Of a DNA stretch of 64,000 bases, positions 36,973-45,682 are shown in pieces. Both the position numbers and the translations under genes were made by a program. The DNA is from JABDMD01 sp965203475 (lineage in GTDB: Bacteria; Pseudomonadota; Gammaproteobacteria; UBA4575): assembly GCA_965203475.1 (NCBI GenBank), contig OZ241890.1:124001-188000 (forward strand), read 5' to 3'. A model generated the notes under the pieces. The model worked only from the letters and a program-made list of their open reading frames with translations, searched no databases and had not been told where the DNA came from. Numbering within the stretch: the first letter of the stretch is position 1; the number at the start of each line of letters is the position of its first letter.

Positions 36973-38691
36973 TTAATCCTTCGTTACGCGATTTAGTTCT
37001 TCAAGGCTGAGAATCCCTGTTCGAACTTTTTTTAAACCTGATATGCGCAGATCAGCATATCCTTCTTTTTTAGCCAATTCGGCCATTTGTATGGAATTCC
37101 CATTTTCCATAATTAAATTTCCCATTTCTTCAGAAATGGCTAGTACTTGGAATACACCAGTACGGCCTTTGTAGCCACTATTGTTGCATTGATCACAACC
37201 ATTCGCTTTGTAAATCTTTAGCTCTTTAAGCTCTGACTTTGAGAAGCCCTCTTCAATCAGTGCTTCCTCTGGCGCATCGTCCACGACTTTACATTGCTCA
37301 CATAATTTGCGGGCAAGTCTTTGGGCAATAATGAGGCTTACCGCAGATGCAATGTTGTACGGCGGAACACCCATATTGGCCAGTCTGGTAAGTGTCTGGG
37401 GAGCATCATTGGTATGCAAGGTGGAAAGGACCAAGTGACCAGTTTGAGAGGCTTTAATGGCAATTTCGGCTGTTTCAAGGTCACGAATCTCGCCCACCAT
37501 TATAATATCAGGGTCCTGACGCAAAAATGCTCTAAGAGCTGATGCAAAGGTCAGGCCTACTTTTGGATTTACATTTACCTGATTGACCCCAGGCATATTG
37601 ATTTCTGCTGGGTCTTCTGCAGTCGAAATATTACGATCTGGAGTATTTAGAATATTCAAGCCTGTGTATAGTGAAACGGTTTTACCACTACCAGTAGGTC
37701 CTGTGACGAGTATCAGTCCATAAGGCTTAGATAAGGCATTTAAATAAAGTTGTTTTTGGTCTTCTTCATAACCTAGTACGTCAATTCCAAGCTGCGCGCT
37801 GGTCGGGTCTAAAATACGTAATACAATTTTTTCGCCGAATAGTGTGGGGCAAGTGTTAACACGGAAATCGATGGAACGTTTTTTTGATAATTGCATTTTA
37901 ATACGTCCATCTTGAGGAATTCTTCGTTCAGAAATATCTAAACGCGACATTACTTTTAAACGTGCAGAAATGCGCGGTGCTAGATTTTGTGGAGGATTTG
38001 CAATTTCTTCTAGTACGCCATCGATACGAAAACGACATCGATAGCTTTTTTCATAGGGTTCAAAGTGAATATCAGATGCTTTTTTATTAATGGCATCTAG
38101 TAAGACTTTATTTACAAAGCGAACAATAGGGGTGTCGTCTACATCTGAATCACCACCATCTTCTGCTTCATCGTCCCCTCCTGAGACATCTAAATTATCC
38201 AGGTCATCGTCTAATAGACCATCCATATCGAGCGATTTATCGCCCAATTCGAGTGCTTTTTCGATAATGCTTTCTAATTTATCTTCTTCAACTAGTATTG
38301 CTTCAGTCGTAATTCCTGTGTTGAATTTAAATTCATCTAATGCAGCTAGGTTCATGGGGTCTGATATTGCAACAAACAATCGATTCCCCCGTTTTTGAAT
38401 AGGCAAGGCATGGTGTTGTCGAATTAGCTTTTCGGGGACTAAATTGCTGGGTATTGATTCCAGGTCTATTGAACTAATATTTAAAAGTGGAATTCCAAAT
38501 TCGTCAGATGCCGTATGAGCTAGATCGCTGGCATCAATGATTCCATTTTTTACCAAGTAAGTAGTTAGTGCGACACCATTTTCATTCGCTTCTTTTTGTG
38601 CAGCAGATGCATCTTGCTCTGATACGAATCCATCATTTATAAGCCTGCGTGCCAGTCCACTGATTCTGATTGTTGATGCCGCTGTGGCCAC
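36973..38691 (-). CDS. pilB: Type IV pilus extension ATPase PilB
   Basis: The 572-residue hexameric motor has an N-terminal MshEN-type domain (about 8-150), an acidic linker (DDDLDNLDVSGGDDEAEDGG), and the ATPase core with SDIHFEPYEKSYRCRFRIDG, Walker A GPTGSGKT (Lys337), the Asp box EDPAEINMPGVNQV, Walker B PDIIMVGEIRD and the His box TGHLVLSTLHTNDA. A tetracysteine zinc site (CEQC and CDQC) follows. It starts at GTG 38691 with an AAGGA Shine-Dalgarno. pilA is not next to it but 14 kb away. Confidence 0.97.
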   Translation of the reverse strand: MATAASTIRISGLARRLINDGFVSEQDASAAQKEANENGVALTTYLVKNGIIDASDLAHTASDEFGIPLLNISSIDLESIPSNLVPEKLIRQHHALPIQKRGNRLFVAISDPMNLAALDEFKFNTGITTEAILVEEDKLESIIEKALELGDKSLDMDGLLDDDLDNLDVSGGDDEAEDGGDSDVDDTPIVRFVNKVLLDAINKKASDIHFEPYEKSYRCRFRIDGVLEEIANPPQNLAPRISARLKVMSRLDISERRIPQDGRIKMQLSKKRSIDFRVNTCPTLFGEKIVLRILDPTSAQLGIDVLGYEEDQKQLYLNALSKPYGLILVTGPTGSGKTVSLYTGLNILNTPDRNISTAEDPAEINMPGVNQVNVNPKVGLTFASALRAFLRQDPDIIMVGEIRDLETAEIAIKASQTGHLVLSTLHTNDAPQTLTRLANMGVPPYNIASAVSLIIAQRLARKLCEQCKVVDDAPEEALIEEGFSKSELKELKIYKANGCDQCNNSGYKGRTGVFQVLAISEEMGNLIMENGNSIQMAELAKKEGYADLRISGLKKVRTGILSLEELNRVTKD

Positions 38692-39199
38692 TATTGATAT
38701 TCCTTAAAATCCTTTAAAATTAAACAGTTATATAATTACTTTTGGTCTTATAATATAGCTGATTTTTCTTAAATCAAGGCTAAGCTGATTAAATGTTAAT
38801 GTTACAGATGGAGAGTTGTTCTCGCTAGGTAATTAAGTCTCTGAAATCTATATTTAAATTTGAGCGATATTATTTAGACGACAAACGGTATTAAATAGAA
38901 TTATCAATCATTTTCCTGGCTTTAAAATTCTGCCACATATCTAATTTAATCCAGTTAATGGTAGATTAAAATTATTAGCTAATGTTGTTCTATTTGAGTG
39001 AGATATCAGTGCCGAAAGTTTCAAAATAAATATGACACAAATATAGAAAATATAGATAAAAGGATAAGTATTTATTCAATATATATTATTCAATAGCATA
39101 CTAAAAATTATTTCTAAAATATTTTAACAGGATATTTAATTAGCAAAGTTACAGTAATTCATTCATTTATAAATTTATTAAACAAAGTATCTATTGAGT
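38692..39199. other. AT-rich gene-free region between pilB and the glycan island
   Basis: About 500 bases without a gene, clearly richer in A and T than the flanks. It must hold promoters for pilB (minus) and for the acyltransferase (plus). I see a 10-base direct repeat TTATTCAATA at 39072-39081 and 39086-39095, and an 8-base direct repeat AGCTGATT at 38757-38764 and 38783-38790, but no convincing promoter pair, terminator, tRNA or transposon end. Confidence 0.5.
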
Positions 39200-39841
39200 A
39201 TGCAAAAATTTGAAGAATTTCAATCCGATAATTTTAAGAATTTATTATCGTTATATATTCAAAGACTCAGCTCTAATCCCTCATTGTTAATACCAGCTTT
39301 TTTCGCATGGCTGAGAGGATGGTGGTATAAAATAAAATTTAAATTGCAGTTGAAAAAATTTTCTGCTGGTCGTTACTTTCGGGTATATGGGCCGTTATTT
39401 GTTTCTGGCCCAGGCGAAGTAATTTTTGGTGATAATTGTTTGATTATCTCAAATGCAATTAAGCCTGTTTATATACGAACATTTTCTAAATATGCTAGTG
39501 TTTCACTTGGCAACCATGCAGGACTAAATGGTACATCTATTCAGTGTATACAAAGAGTTGAAATTGGAGATCTTAGTAATATTGCAGATTCATATATAAC
39601 TGATTCTTCTGCTCATAGCCTAGATAAAAATCGACGTAACTATTCAGCAGACCAAGTTAAATCAAAAGAAGTCAAAATTGGAAAAAATGTTTGGGTTTCT
39701 GTTCAAGTCGTCATTCTACATGGAGTCAATATTGGTGATAACACAGTTATAGGTGCTTGCTCATTAATTCGTAAGAATGTGCCATCAAACGTATTTGCAG
39801 CTGGTAACCCTCTTAAAGTAATTAAAACTCTTGAGGAATGA
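39200..39841 (+). CDS. Hexapeptide-repeat acyltransferase (WbbJ/LbH family)
   Basis: The 213-residue protein has a left-handed beta-helix domain: GEVIFGDNCLIIS (about 74-86), CIQRVEIGDLSNIADSYI, the hexapeptide turns KIGKNVWVSVQVVILHGVN and IGDNTVIGACSLI, and the end motif FAAGNPLKVIK. Such enzymes O-acetylate sugars in surface polysaccharides. The conserved His of ITDSSAHSLD probably serves catalysis. The frame begins at TTG 39194; I chose ATG 39200. It forms a small + strand unit with the following membrane protein, separate from the minus-strand sugar genes. Confidence 0.85.
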   Translation: MQKFEEFQSDNFKNLLSLYIQRLSSNPSLLIPAFFAWLRGWWYKIKFKLQLKKFSAGRYFRVYGPLFVSGPGEVIFGDNCLIISNAIKPVYIRTFSKYASVSLGNHAGLNGTSIQCIQRVEIGDLSNIADSYITDSSAHSLDKNRRNYSADQVKSKEVKIGKNVWVSVQVVILHGVNIGDNTVIGACSLIRKNVPSNVFAAGNPLKVIKTLEE

Positions 39842-39845
39842 ATGC

Positions 39846-40781
39846 ATGTACAAATTACTGCGTGCTTCACTAGGAATAGGCATATTATTGTGGCTAGTAT
39901 ATTTTTTCGATGTAAAAGAAATAGTAAACCAATTTAAGCAAGTTGACATAATTTGGATTTACTTGGTTGGATTTGCAATTTTAGTGTCTACTTTGCTAGG
40001 CGCAATTGGTATGTTTATACTTGTTTCAAGAAAGAATGAAATATTTTTTTTACATTTCTTGCCTATATATTGGGCCAGTTGGTCAATTGGCCTTGTGGTG
40101 CCTGGGCAAATAGGAGATATTGCCAGCATATCTTTACTATTAAAAAGGTTGGGTTTGGAATGGAATGTTATATTGGCGCGAAGCATAGCAGATAAAATAA
40201 TTTCATTATTAGTAATTTCAGCATTTGCTGTTTATGGTCTAATTAATATTATAAGCGTCGACTTGTATAAAAACAAAATTTATATATTAGTTTTAACTTT
40301 ACTTATAATATGTATATTTTTATTTGTTTATAAATGGAAGAAAATTTTAAATTTAATGAAGGATAAAAAAAATAAAATTGTCAATATATTTATAAATATA
40401 ATAGATGAAGTATTTATTACAGTTAAAAATTACCCTATACGAGTTTCTTCAAATTTAATCTTAACAATATGTAAAATAGTATTTATTGGGTTAGCATACT
40501 GGTTTATGTTTAATGCGCTAGGATACAGTAAAATTGGTATATGGGAGGTTATACCACTAGTAGCCGCAAGCTCGCTAATTGCATACTTGCCAATAAGTTT
40601 AAATGGGATTGGCACTGTTGAGCTAACGGGGATATTACTATTTTCTACAGTTGGCATGCCAGAAGCAGCCGTACTTACTGCTTATTTACTATTAAGAATT
40701 ATAGTATTTATACTTGCGTGGGTGCCAACTTGTCTAATTTTGCTAATTACTAGAGAAGCAACAAGTAATGTATTCAGTTAG
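39846..40781 (+). CDS. Flippase-like membrane protein (LPG_synthase_TM / UPF0104 family)
   Basis: This 311-residue protein is almost entirely hydrophobic, with about eight helices. Family marks are WASWSIGLVVPGQIGDIASI in the N-terminal half, LARSIADKIISLLVIS, and SLIAYLPISLNGIGTVE near residue 245. The family includes the membrane half of lysyl-phosphatidylglycerol synthase and AglD-like proteins found in glycan loci, often proposed to move lipid-linked substrates. No synthetase domain is attached. The true start is probably ATG 39846. Its 3' end overlaps the convergent methyltransferase by 39 bases. Confidence 0.8.
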   Translation: MYKLLRASLGIGILLWLVYFFDVKEIVNQFKQVDIIWIYLVGFAILVSTLLGAIGMFILVSRKNEIFFLHFLPIYWASWSIGLVVPGQIGDIASISLLLKRLGLEWNVILARSIADKIISLLVISAFAVYGLINIISVDLYKNKIYILVLTLLIICIFLFVYKWKKILNLMKDKKNKIVNIFINIIDEVFITVKNYPIRVSSNLILTICKIVFIGLAYWFMFNALGYSKIGIWEVIPLVAASSLIAYLPISLNGIGTVELTGILLFSTVGMPEAAVLTAYLLLRIIVFILAWVPTCLILLITREATSNVFS

Positions 40782-41648
40782 GGATAAAGGCATTTTTATA
40801 TTATTTGGTTTGTGCTCTTTCCAAAGAATCCCAAAGATATCATTCGATAATAATAGTTTAAGCGGAGTATAACTTGCGTATTCAAGTATAGTTCCTGCTA
40901 CACCTTCAAAAGCTGGGTAAATCGAATCCCGATTATCCCCATATTGATCTTTTCCTCGATTCCACCTTGCCTGCGCTGGAATATACTGTTCCAACCATAA
41001 TTTATGTTTCAAACCACAAGTGTTTAAAGTTTTGTGTAATTTCCTTAAGTCTTGTTCATTAATATGAATTTCTTTTTCAGATGTGCTTCGAGGTTCTTTA
41101 GGGATTTTCCTAAATATTCTATTAAGCATTGGGAATGTAATATCGTATACCCATCGATTTGGAAGAGTATGGATTACCGCGTACCCATCTGCCTTTAGCA
41201 CGCGTCGAATTTCATGAAACATTAATTCAAGTTGTGAGGGGACTAGGTGTTCAATTATATCTAGCATGGTTATACGATCGAAAGTACTATCTTTGAAGGG
41301 TAAAGAGCATGCATCACTGCGAATTAGATCTATTTTTAATGAAGGCTTGAATTTTTTAATTCTTGTATCACATAGTCTTTTCGCAAATTTAACTGCAGCT
41401 GCAGAATAATCAATACCAATTGCATGTGTACCACGCTCAGCAGCAAGTAATGGCATTTCAGCCCTTCCACATGCAATATCTAATAATTTATTTTCAGGAC
41501 GTATATCCACCAGTTCTAAAGCACGAGCTAAGCGTGGACGAGGAATCAATATATCTTTTTCAAATAACTCCTTATTTGCTTTATCGCCCCATGCAGAAGC
41601 AAGCCACTCCTCATCGTAAACTTCAGACTTAACGGGATTTGGTTCCAT
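40743..41648 (-). CDS. SAM-dependent class I methyltransferase
   Basis: The 301-residue protein has motif I LLDIACGRAEMPLLAAERG (about 55-73), motif II AIGIDYSAAAVKFA, FDRITMLDIIEHL (motif IV) and LKADGYAVIHTLPNRW. The N-terminal EVYDEEWLASAWG and the C-terminal FEGVAGTILEYA give no clear substrate. It is the last gene of the minus-strand glycan set, 49 bases after the two-domain dehydrogenase. Its last 39 bases overlap the convergent flippase-like gene. A role in methylating a sugar or lipid-linked glycan is inferred from context. Confidence 0.8.
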   Translation of the reverse strand: MEPNPVKSEVYDEEWLASAWGDKANKELFEKDILIPRPRLARALELVDIRPENKLLDIACGRAEMPLLAAERGTHAIGIDYSAAAVKFAKRLCDTRIKKFKPSLKIDLIRSDACSLPFKDSTFDRITMLDIIEHLVPSQLELMFHEIRRVLKADGYAVIHTLPNRWVYDITFPMLNRIFRKIPKEPRSTSEKEIHINEQDLRKLHKTLNTCGLKHKLWLEQYIPAQARWNRGKDQYGDNRDSIYPAFEGVAGTILEYASYTPLKLLLSNDIFGILWKEHKPNNIKMPLSLTEYITCCFSSN

Positions 41649-41697
41649 ATGTAAAAATTATGCTGTAACTATAGTATTAAAAGTGGTTACTTAATAT

Positions 41698-43884
41698 TTA
41701 TACAGCGCTACTCGAATTATTTGACCCCAAACTATCATTCGCCATAATGGTTGCATGACTACTTACAAAGTAGCCTTCTGTGTCAATTTCATTGACATAC
41801 TCTCCTAATATGCATGATACAAACGCTTTTGATTGTGCAAGATGACCCATATCAGCAGAAATCCATTCTCGTGACCGTTTTATTGTTTTTCCATCTGCTA
41901 ATTCCAATCTTTTAAAGTCAACTAAAACAGCTGTTTTATTGTCACAATGAACTTCTATTCGTTCACGTGAATGGGAAGTACTTCCATTCGATAAATACGT
42001 TATTGTCGAAATAGAACCATCTTCAAATGAAATTGTGATATGTACGTTATCTTCACTAATAAGGCCAGTGTCATTTCCATTAAGAGCATTAACATCAACA
42101 GAATTAATGTTAGATTCAATAAACCAGTAACAAAAGTCGATAAAGTGGCAGGCTTCACCTAGAATTACTCCGCCTCCTTGTAGAGGGTCGTGTAGCCAAT
42201 GATTAGGTGGTCGATAACCAACATTTGATCGATAATGCATCGATAATGGTTGAGCTCGAGATTTGAAGTAATTCTTCATTTTATTAGCCATGGGGGCATA
42301 GCGTCGATTAAATCCAGCTAGCAATGTTAGGTTAGTGCTTTGATATGCCTCTATTACCGATTGAAGTTCCGCATAATTCAAGGCTAATGGTTTTTCAACA
42401 AATACATGTTTGCCGGATTCTAACGAGGAAATAGTCAGTGCAGCATGAGTATCATGACGAGTTAGTATGTACACGCAATCTGTTTTTTCGTCCTGTAGAA
42501 TATATTCTGGGTCGGATGTGCAAAAACTAAATTTATATTTTTTTCCTAAACTGCTTGCCCTGACCCCAGTTGCAGATGATATCCCACGAAACTCAACGTT
42601 TTTTAATTTTTGTAGAATTGGTATAAGTTCATTAGTTGCATGACTTCCAGCTCCAATCAAACTTATACCAACTTTTGTTTTTTTTATTTTTTTTATTTTT
42701 TTATTTGTAGATTTAAATTGAACTATGCTTAAATCTTTTGTATCTGGAAATTCTTGATTTAATGGGTACTTTAGCAATATAGCAATAGGGCGCGGTTTAT
42801 TTGTGTTTATAATTGTATTAAATGCAGATTCTGCTTCATCAATATTAAATTCTTGTGTAATCAATGGCTCAAGTTCTAATTTACTATGTGAAAGTAGTTT
42901 TATAAATGCGCTCATGTTTCTATTTTCAGTCCAGCGCACATATCCTATGGGGTAATCAATTCCTTTAACTTCGTAATTTTCATCGCCTGTGCCAGGTCCA
43001 TATGCGTACGATGTACAAAGTTCCAGCTCTTTAAACAAATATGTTTCTCGAGGGGCTTTCATTTCAGTTCTTCCCACAGCAACTACTCGTGCTTTATTTC
43101 TGGCAATCTTTCCAGCAAGCTCAACAGGCCCATTATCTGAAGTGGCAGCAGTTATAATGACAGAATCAGCACCATGTCCCGAAGTAAATGCCATAACTTG
43201 TTCAACGAGATTATCAGCGTCATTATGTGCTACTTGGCAATAGCCAAGATTTTTGACAAATGAAAGTTGATTTTCATCAACATCAATGCCAAAAACATTA
43301 CATCCGGCAGAGCGGAGTAACTGTACTGTTAAAAGCCCCACTAGGCCCAAGCCAATTACTACAACATTATCACCGAGTCTAATTTTTGCTATTCGCGCCC
43401 CTTGTAATGCTATTGCACCTAAAGTTGTAAATGCAGCATATCGCAGACTTAGTTCATCAGGCACATTTACACAAAGTTTTCGAGGAATCGTTACAATCTC
43501 AGCATGATTGGCGTACCCAACACCTGCACATGCTACTTTGTCACCGACTGCTAAATCTGTGATACCTTCACCAATCGCAATAACTTCACCTGCGCAGGAA
43601 TATCCTAAAACAATTGGCATATCTAGGCTTCGATTGGCAGCTTGATATGCGGTTAGTATCCCTTTTGTACGTGCAACAGCTAGTACTTTTTTTGCTTGTT
43701 CAGGTCTTGCTTTAGCTTTACCAAGAAGGCTCATCTTCCCTAACTTGACTGTTCCGCCTTCTGTGCCTGCACTAATTAATGAGTAATGATTACGTACCAG
43801 AACATTGCCAGGTTTTACTAAGGGTGTGGGAATTTCATCTACAGATATCTCACCATTCCTTAAATTTTCTAAAACTTGCTTCAT
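41698..43884 (-). CDS. Two-domain oxidoreductase: zinc-type MDR plus Gfo/Idh/MocA
   Basis: The 728 residues fuse two dehydrogenases. The first (about 1-370) is an MDR alcohol-dehydrogenase-like domain: VLVRNHYSLISAGTEG, YSCAGEVIAIGEGITDLAVG, and the NAD loop VVVIGLGLVGLLTVQLLRSA. The second (about 400-720) is a Gfo/Idh/MocA domain: VGISLIGAGSHATNELIPIL, HVFVEKPLALNYAEL with the catalytic EKP lysine, and GEACHFIDFCYW. A lysine-rich linker joins them. This bi-domain protein is seen in many polysaccharide gene clusters, where it is presumed to act on nucleotide sugars or a sugar side chain. Its reaction is unknown. Confidence 0.88.
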   Translation of the reverse strand: MKQVLENLRNGEISVDEIPTPLVKPGNVLVRNHYSLISAGTEGGTVKLGKMSLLGKAKARPEQAKKVLAVARTKGILTAYQAANRSLDMPIVLGYSCAGEVIAIGEGITDLAVGDKVACAGVGYANHAEIVTIPRKLCVNVPDELSLRYAAFTTLGAIALQGARIAKIRLGDNVVVIGLGLVGLLTVQLLRSAGCNVFGIDVDENQLSFVKNLGYCQVAHNDADNLVEQVMAFTSGHGADSVIITAATSDNGPVELAGKIARNKARVVAVGRTEMKAPRETYLFKELELCTSYAYGPGTGDENYEVKGIDYPIGYVRWTENRNMSAFIKLLSHSKLELEPLITQEFNIDEAESAFNTIINTNKPRPIAILLKYPLNQEFPDTKDLSIVQFKSTNKKIKKIKKTKVGISLIGAGSHATNELIPILQKLKNVEFRGISSATGVRASSLGKKYKFSFCTSDPEYILQDEKTDCVYILTRHDTHAALTISSLESGKHVFVEKPLALNYAELQSVIEAYQSTNLTLLAGFNRRYAPMANKMKNYFKSRAQPLSMHYRSNVGYRPPNHWLHDPLQGGGVILGEACHFIDFCYWFIESNINSVDVNALNGNDTGLISEDNVHITISFEDGSISTITYLSNGSTSHSRERIEVHCDNKTAVLVDFKRLELADGKTIKRSREWISADMGHLAQSKAFVSCILGEYVNEIDTEGYFVSSHATIMANDSLGSNNSSSAV

Positions 43885-43902
43885 ATAATTAATTTCTTTA
43901 AA

Positions 43903-44838
43903 TTAAGCTTTTGGATTTGCAATAATAATAAAGCCCTTGGTTAGTAATTCATCCTCTTCATAGTCTGAAAGTTCAGCTCGTATGTCGGGGGTAAGGAATT
44001 TTTCGCCTTCTTTAACAGTTGGCAACCATTCAATGACATCCATATGTTTTTCAAACTCTTTACGATAATCCTTTTCTCGTAATTTATTTAGCCAGGATGG
44101 AATATCAGGGAAGCGGTTTTCTCGTAAGTGATCCCATGGCGGAACCGAATCAGACGGTTCTGTGTCTGGATATTTCCACGCTATATGGTGACCTCCAGAT
44201 AAACTTGTAAAATTATGAACGTATATATATATCATACCGTCTGGTTTTAAAATTCGCTTCAGCGTACGAATAGTATTTGAGATATCTTTTATATGTTCAA
44301 ATACCTCATGTGAGACCACCACATCAAATGTGTTGTCAGGAAAATCGGAATCATCTGCGCTATGGCGTCTTATATCAATACCTTTAAATTGAAGCGGGAA
44401 AGATGACAGTGACGCAAGTTGTTTATAGTAAGGTGCCGCATAAAATTTATCCCAAATAAACGTACGCAACATTCTCTCAAATCCATTTTCGCGAAATATT
44501 GAAAGATACTTCGAAATATTATTATCTGCAGATGTATATTCTGTATCGATTCCGGTGATTTTGGTGCCATAGCTATGCAGTAATAGAGTGAGCCAATAAG
44601 ATTTACCGCAGCCGACTTCAAGAATTCGCAAGCTTTTAACATCAGGCTTATACTCATGTAGCTTTTCTATCATATTTGTAAAAAATTTATAATGCTCAAT
44701 CGCAAAGTCAAGATTATGCGCATTGCCATAACGTATCATCGAATAAAATAATCCAATCCGTCTTAAAAGAAGTTTAGGAAGATTAAAAATATTGTTCATT
44801 ATTTTATTTTTGTGGCTTCTTTTTTTATTTGCAAACAA
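43903..44838 (-). CDS. SAM-dependent methyltransferase
   Basis: The 311-residue protein has SAM motif I LRILEVGCGKSYWLTLLLHS (about 70-89), motif II ITGIDTEY, FDVVVSHEVFEHI and LKRILKPDGMIYIYV. The region after it (YVHNFTSLSGGHHIAWKYP) and the C-terminal LNKLREKDYRKEF are found in enzymes of surface-glycan loci, but I cannot assign a substrate. It lies 58 bases after the previous methyltransferase and 18 before the two-domain dehydrogenase. ATG at 44796 (MNNIFNLPKLL) is an alternative start. Confidence 0.8.
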   Translation of the reverse strand: MFANKKRSHKNKIMNNIFNLPKLLLRRIGLFYSMIRYGNAHNLDFAIEHYKFFTNMIEKLHEYKPDVKSLRILEVGCGKSYWLTLLLHSYGTKITGIDTEYTSADNNISKYLSIFRENGFERMLRTFIWDKFYAAPYYKQLASLSSFPLQFKGIDIRRHSADDSDFPDNTFDVVVSHEVFEHIKDISNTIRTLKRILKPDGMIYIYVHNFTSLSGGHHIAWKYPDTEPSDSVPPWDHLRENRFPDIPSWLNKLREKDYRKEFEKHMDVIEWLPTVKEGEKFLTPDIRAELSDYEEDELLTKGFIIIANPKA

Positions 44839-44896
44839 TTTGATGTTTGAGCATCCATTATTAACTTTGTTTGATACTTATTGAACGAGTATTAAG

Positions 44897-45679
44897 TTAT
44901 TTGGTTGCTGCGATCATAATGTGCCAGCCCCAATGTTTAGATAAAAATTTATAAACAGGCTTCGGAGTTAGGGAAAATAGTTTCCCATAGCCCTCACCAA
45001 AGACGTAATCTAACTTTAAATTTAGTTTAGTAAATTCTTTGAATATTTTGCGAACTTCTTTCAGCGTAAATCTTCTAACAACTGGACATAGTTCATCTTT
45101 ATCTTCAAATGGTACTCTTGTTAATCGGTGAACGAACTCATTAATTGAATGGCGATGATATAGCATGATGCGTGCTTCGCCACCCGGCCGAAGTACTCGA
45201 TAAACCTCTGAGATCGTTTTCTCTGTGTCTGCAGCATGATGCAAAACTCCAAATGAATAAACGTAGTCAAATGAATTTTCTTTTATGGGTAGTACACAAG
45301 CATCACCCACTAAAAAATTGCTAACATATCGCTCTTTATCAAATCGTTTTTTTGCGGTAGAAACACCAATTTCTGTTAGATCCAGAGCTGTAACACTAAG
45401 ACCTTGTTTAGCCATAGTAAATGTGTCTAGGCCTATTCCACAACCAATTTCAAGGACAGACTTATTGGATTGCATAGACATAATCCATGGCTTTAAGTGA
45501 AGGTGGGAGCGATATCTTTGTTCCTCAATATCGACAAAATATTGCTCTTCGCCTCTGTAATATTTGGTAACGGATTTACCCATAATTCGTTCCGCATTAA
45601 CATTACGGGTCCAAAAGTTTTGGATATCGCGTGTTAATTCTGGGCGATTTGATTTACTCGCGGATTCAATTTTTTGCAT
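44897..45679 (-). CDS. SAM-dependent methyltransferase (UbiE/COQ5-like)
   Basis: The 260-residue enzyme has SVLEIGCGIGLDTFTMAKQG (motif I, about 75-94), VTALDLTEIGVS, FDYVYSFGVLHHAADTEKTI and VLRPGGEARIMLYHRHS. The N-terminal part before the Rossmann fold, with YFVDIEEQRYRSHLHLKPW, is typical of a small-molecule methyltransferase group seen beside sugar genes. It starts 3 bases after the toroid gene, so translation is likely coupled. With the other two it makes three methyltransferases in one cluster. Confidence 0.82.
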   Translation of the reverse strand: MQKIESASKSNRPELTRDIQNFWTRNVNAERIMGKSVTKYYRGEEQYFVDIEEQRYRSHLHLKPWIMSMQSNKSVLEIGCGIGLDTFTMAKQGLSVTALDLTEIGVSTAKKRFDKERYVSNFLVGDACVLPIKENSFDYVYSFGVLHHAADTEKTISEVYRVLRPGGEARIMLYHRHSINEFVHRLTRVPFEDKDELCPVVRRFTLKEVRKIFKEFTKLNLKLDYVFGEGYGKLFSLTPKPVYKFLSKHWGWHIMIAATK

Positions 45680-45682
45680 GAA

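Noticed and set aside
38692..39199. Insertion sequence or transposon remnant
   Set aside because: No transposase fragment or paired terminal inverted repeats were seen; the short direct repeats are too small and AT-rich to prove mobility.
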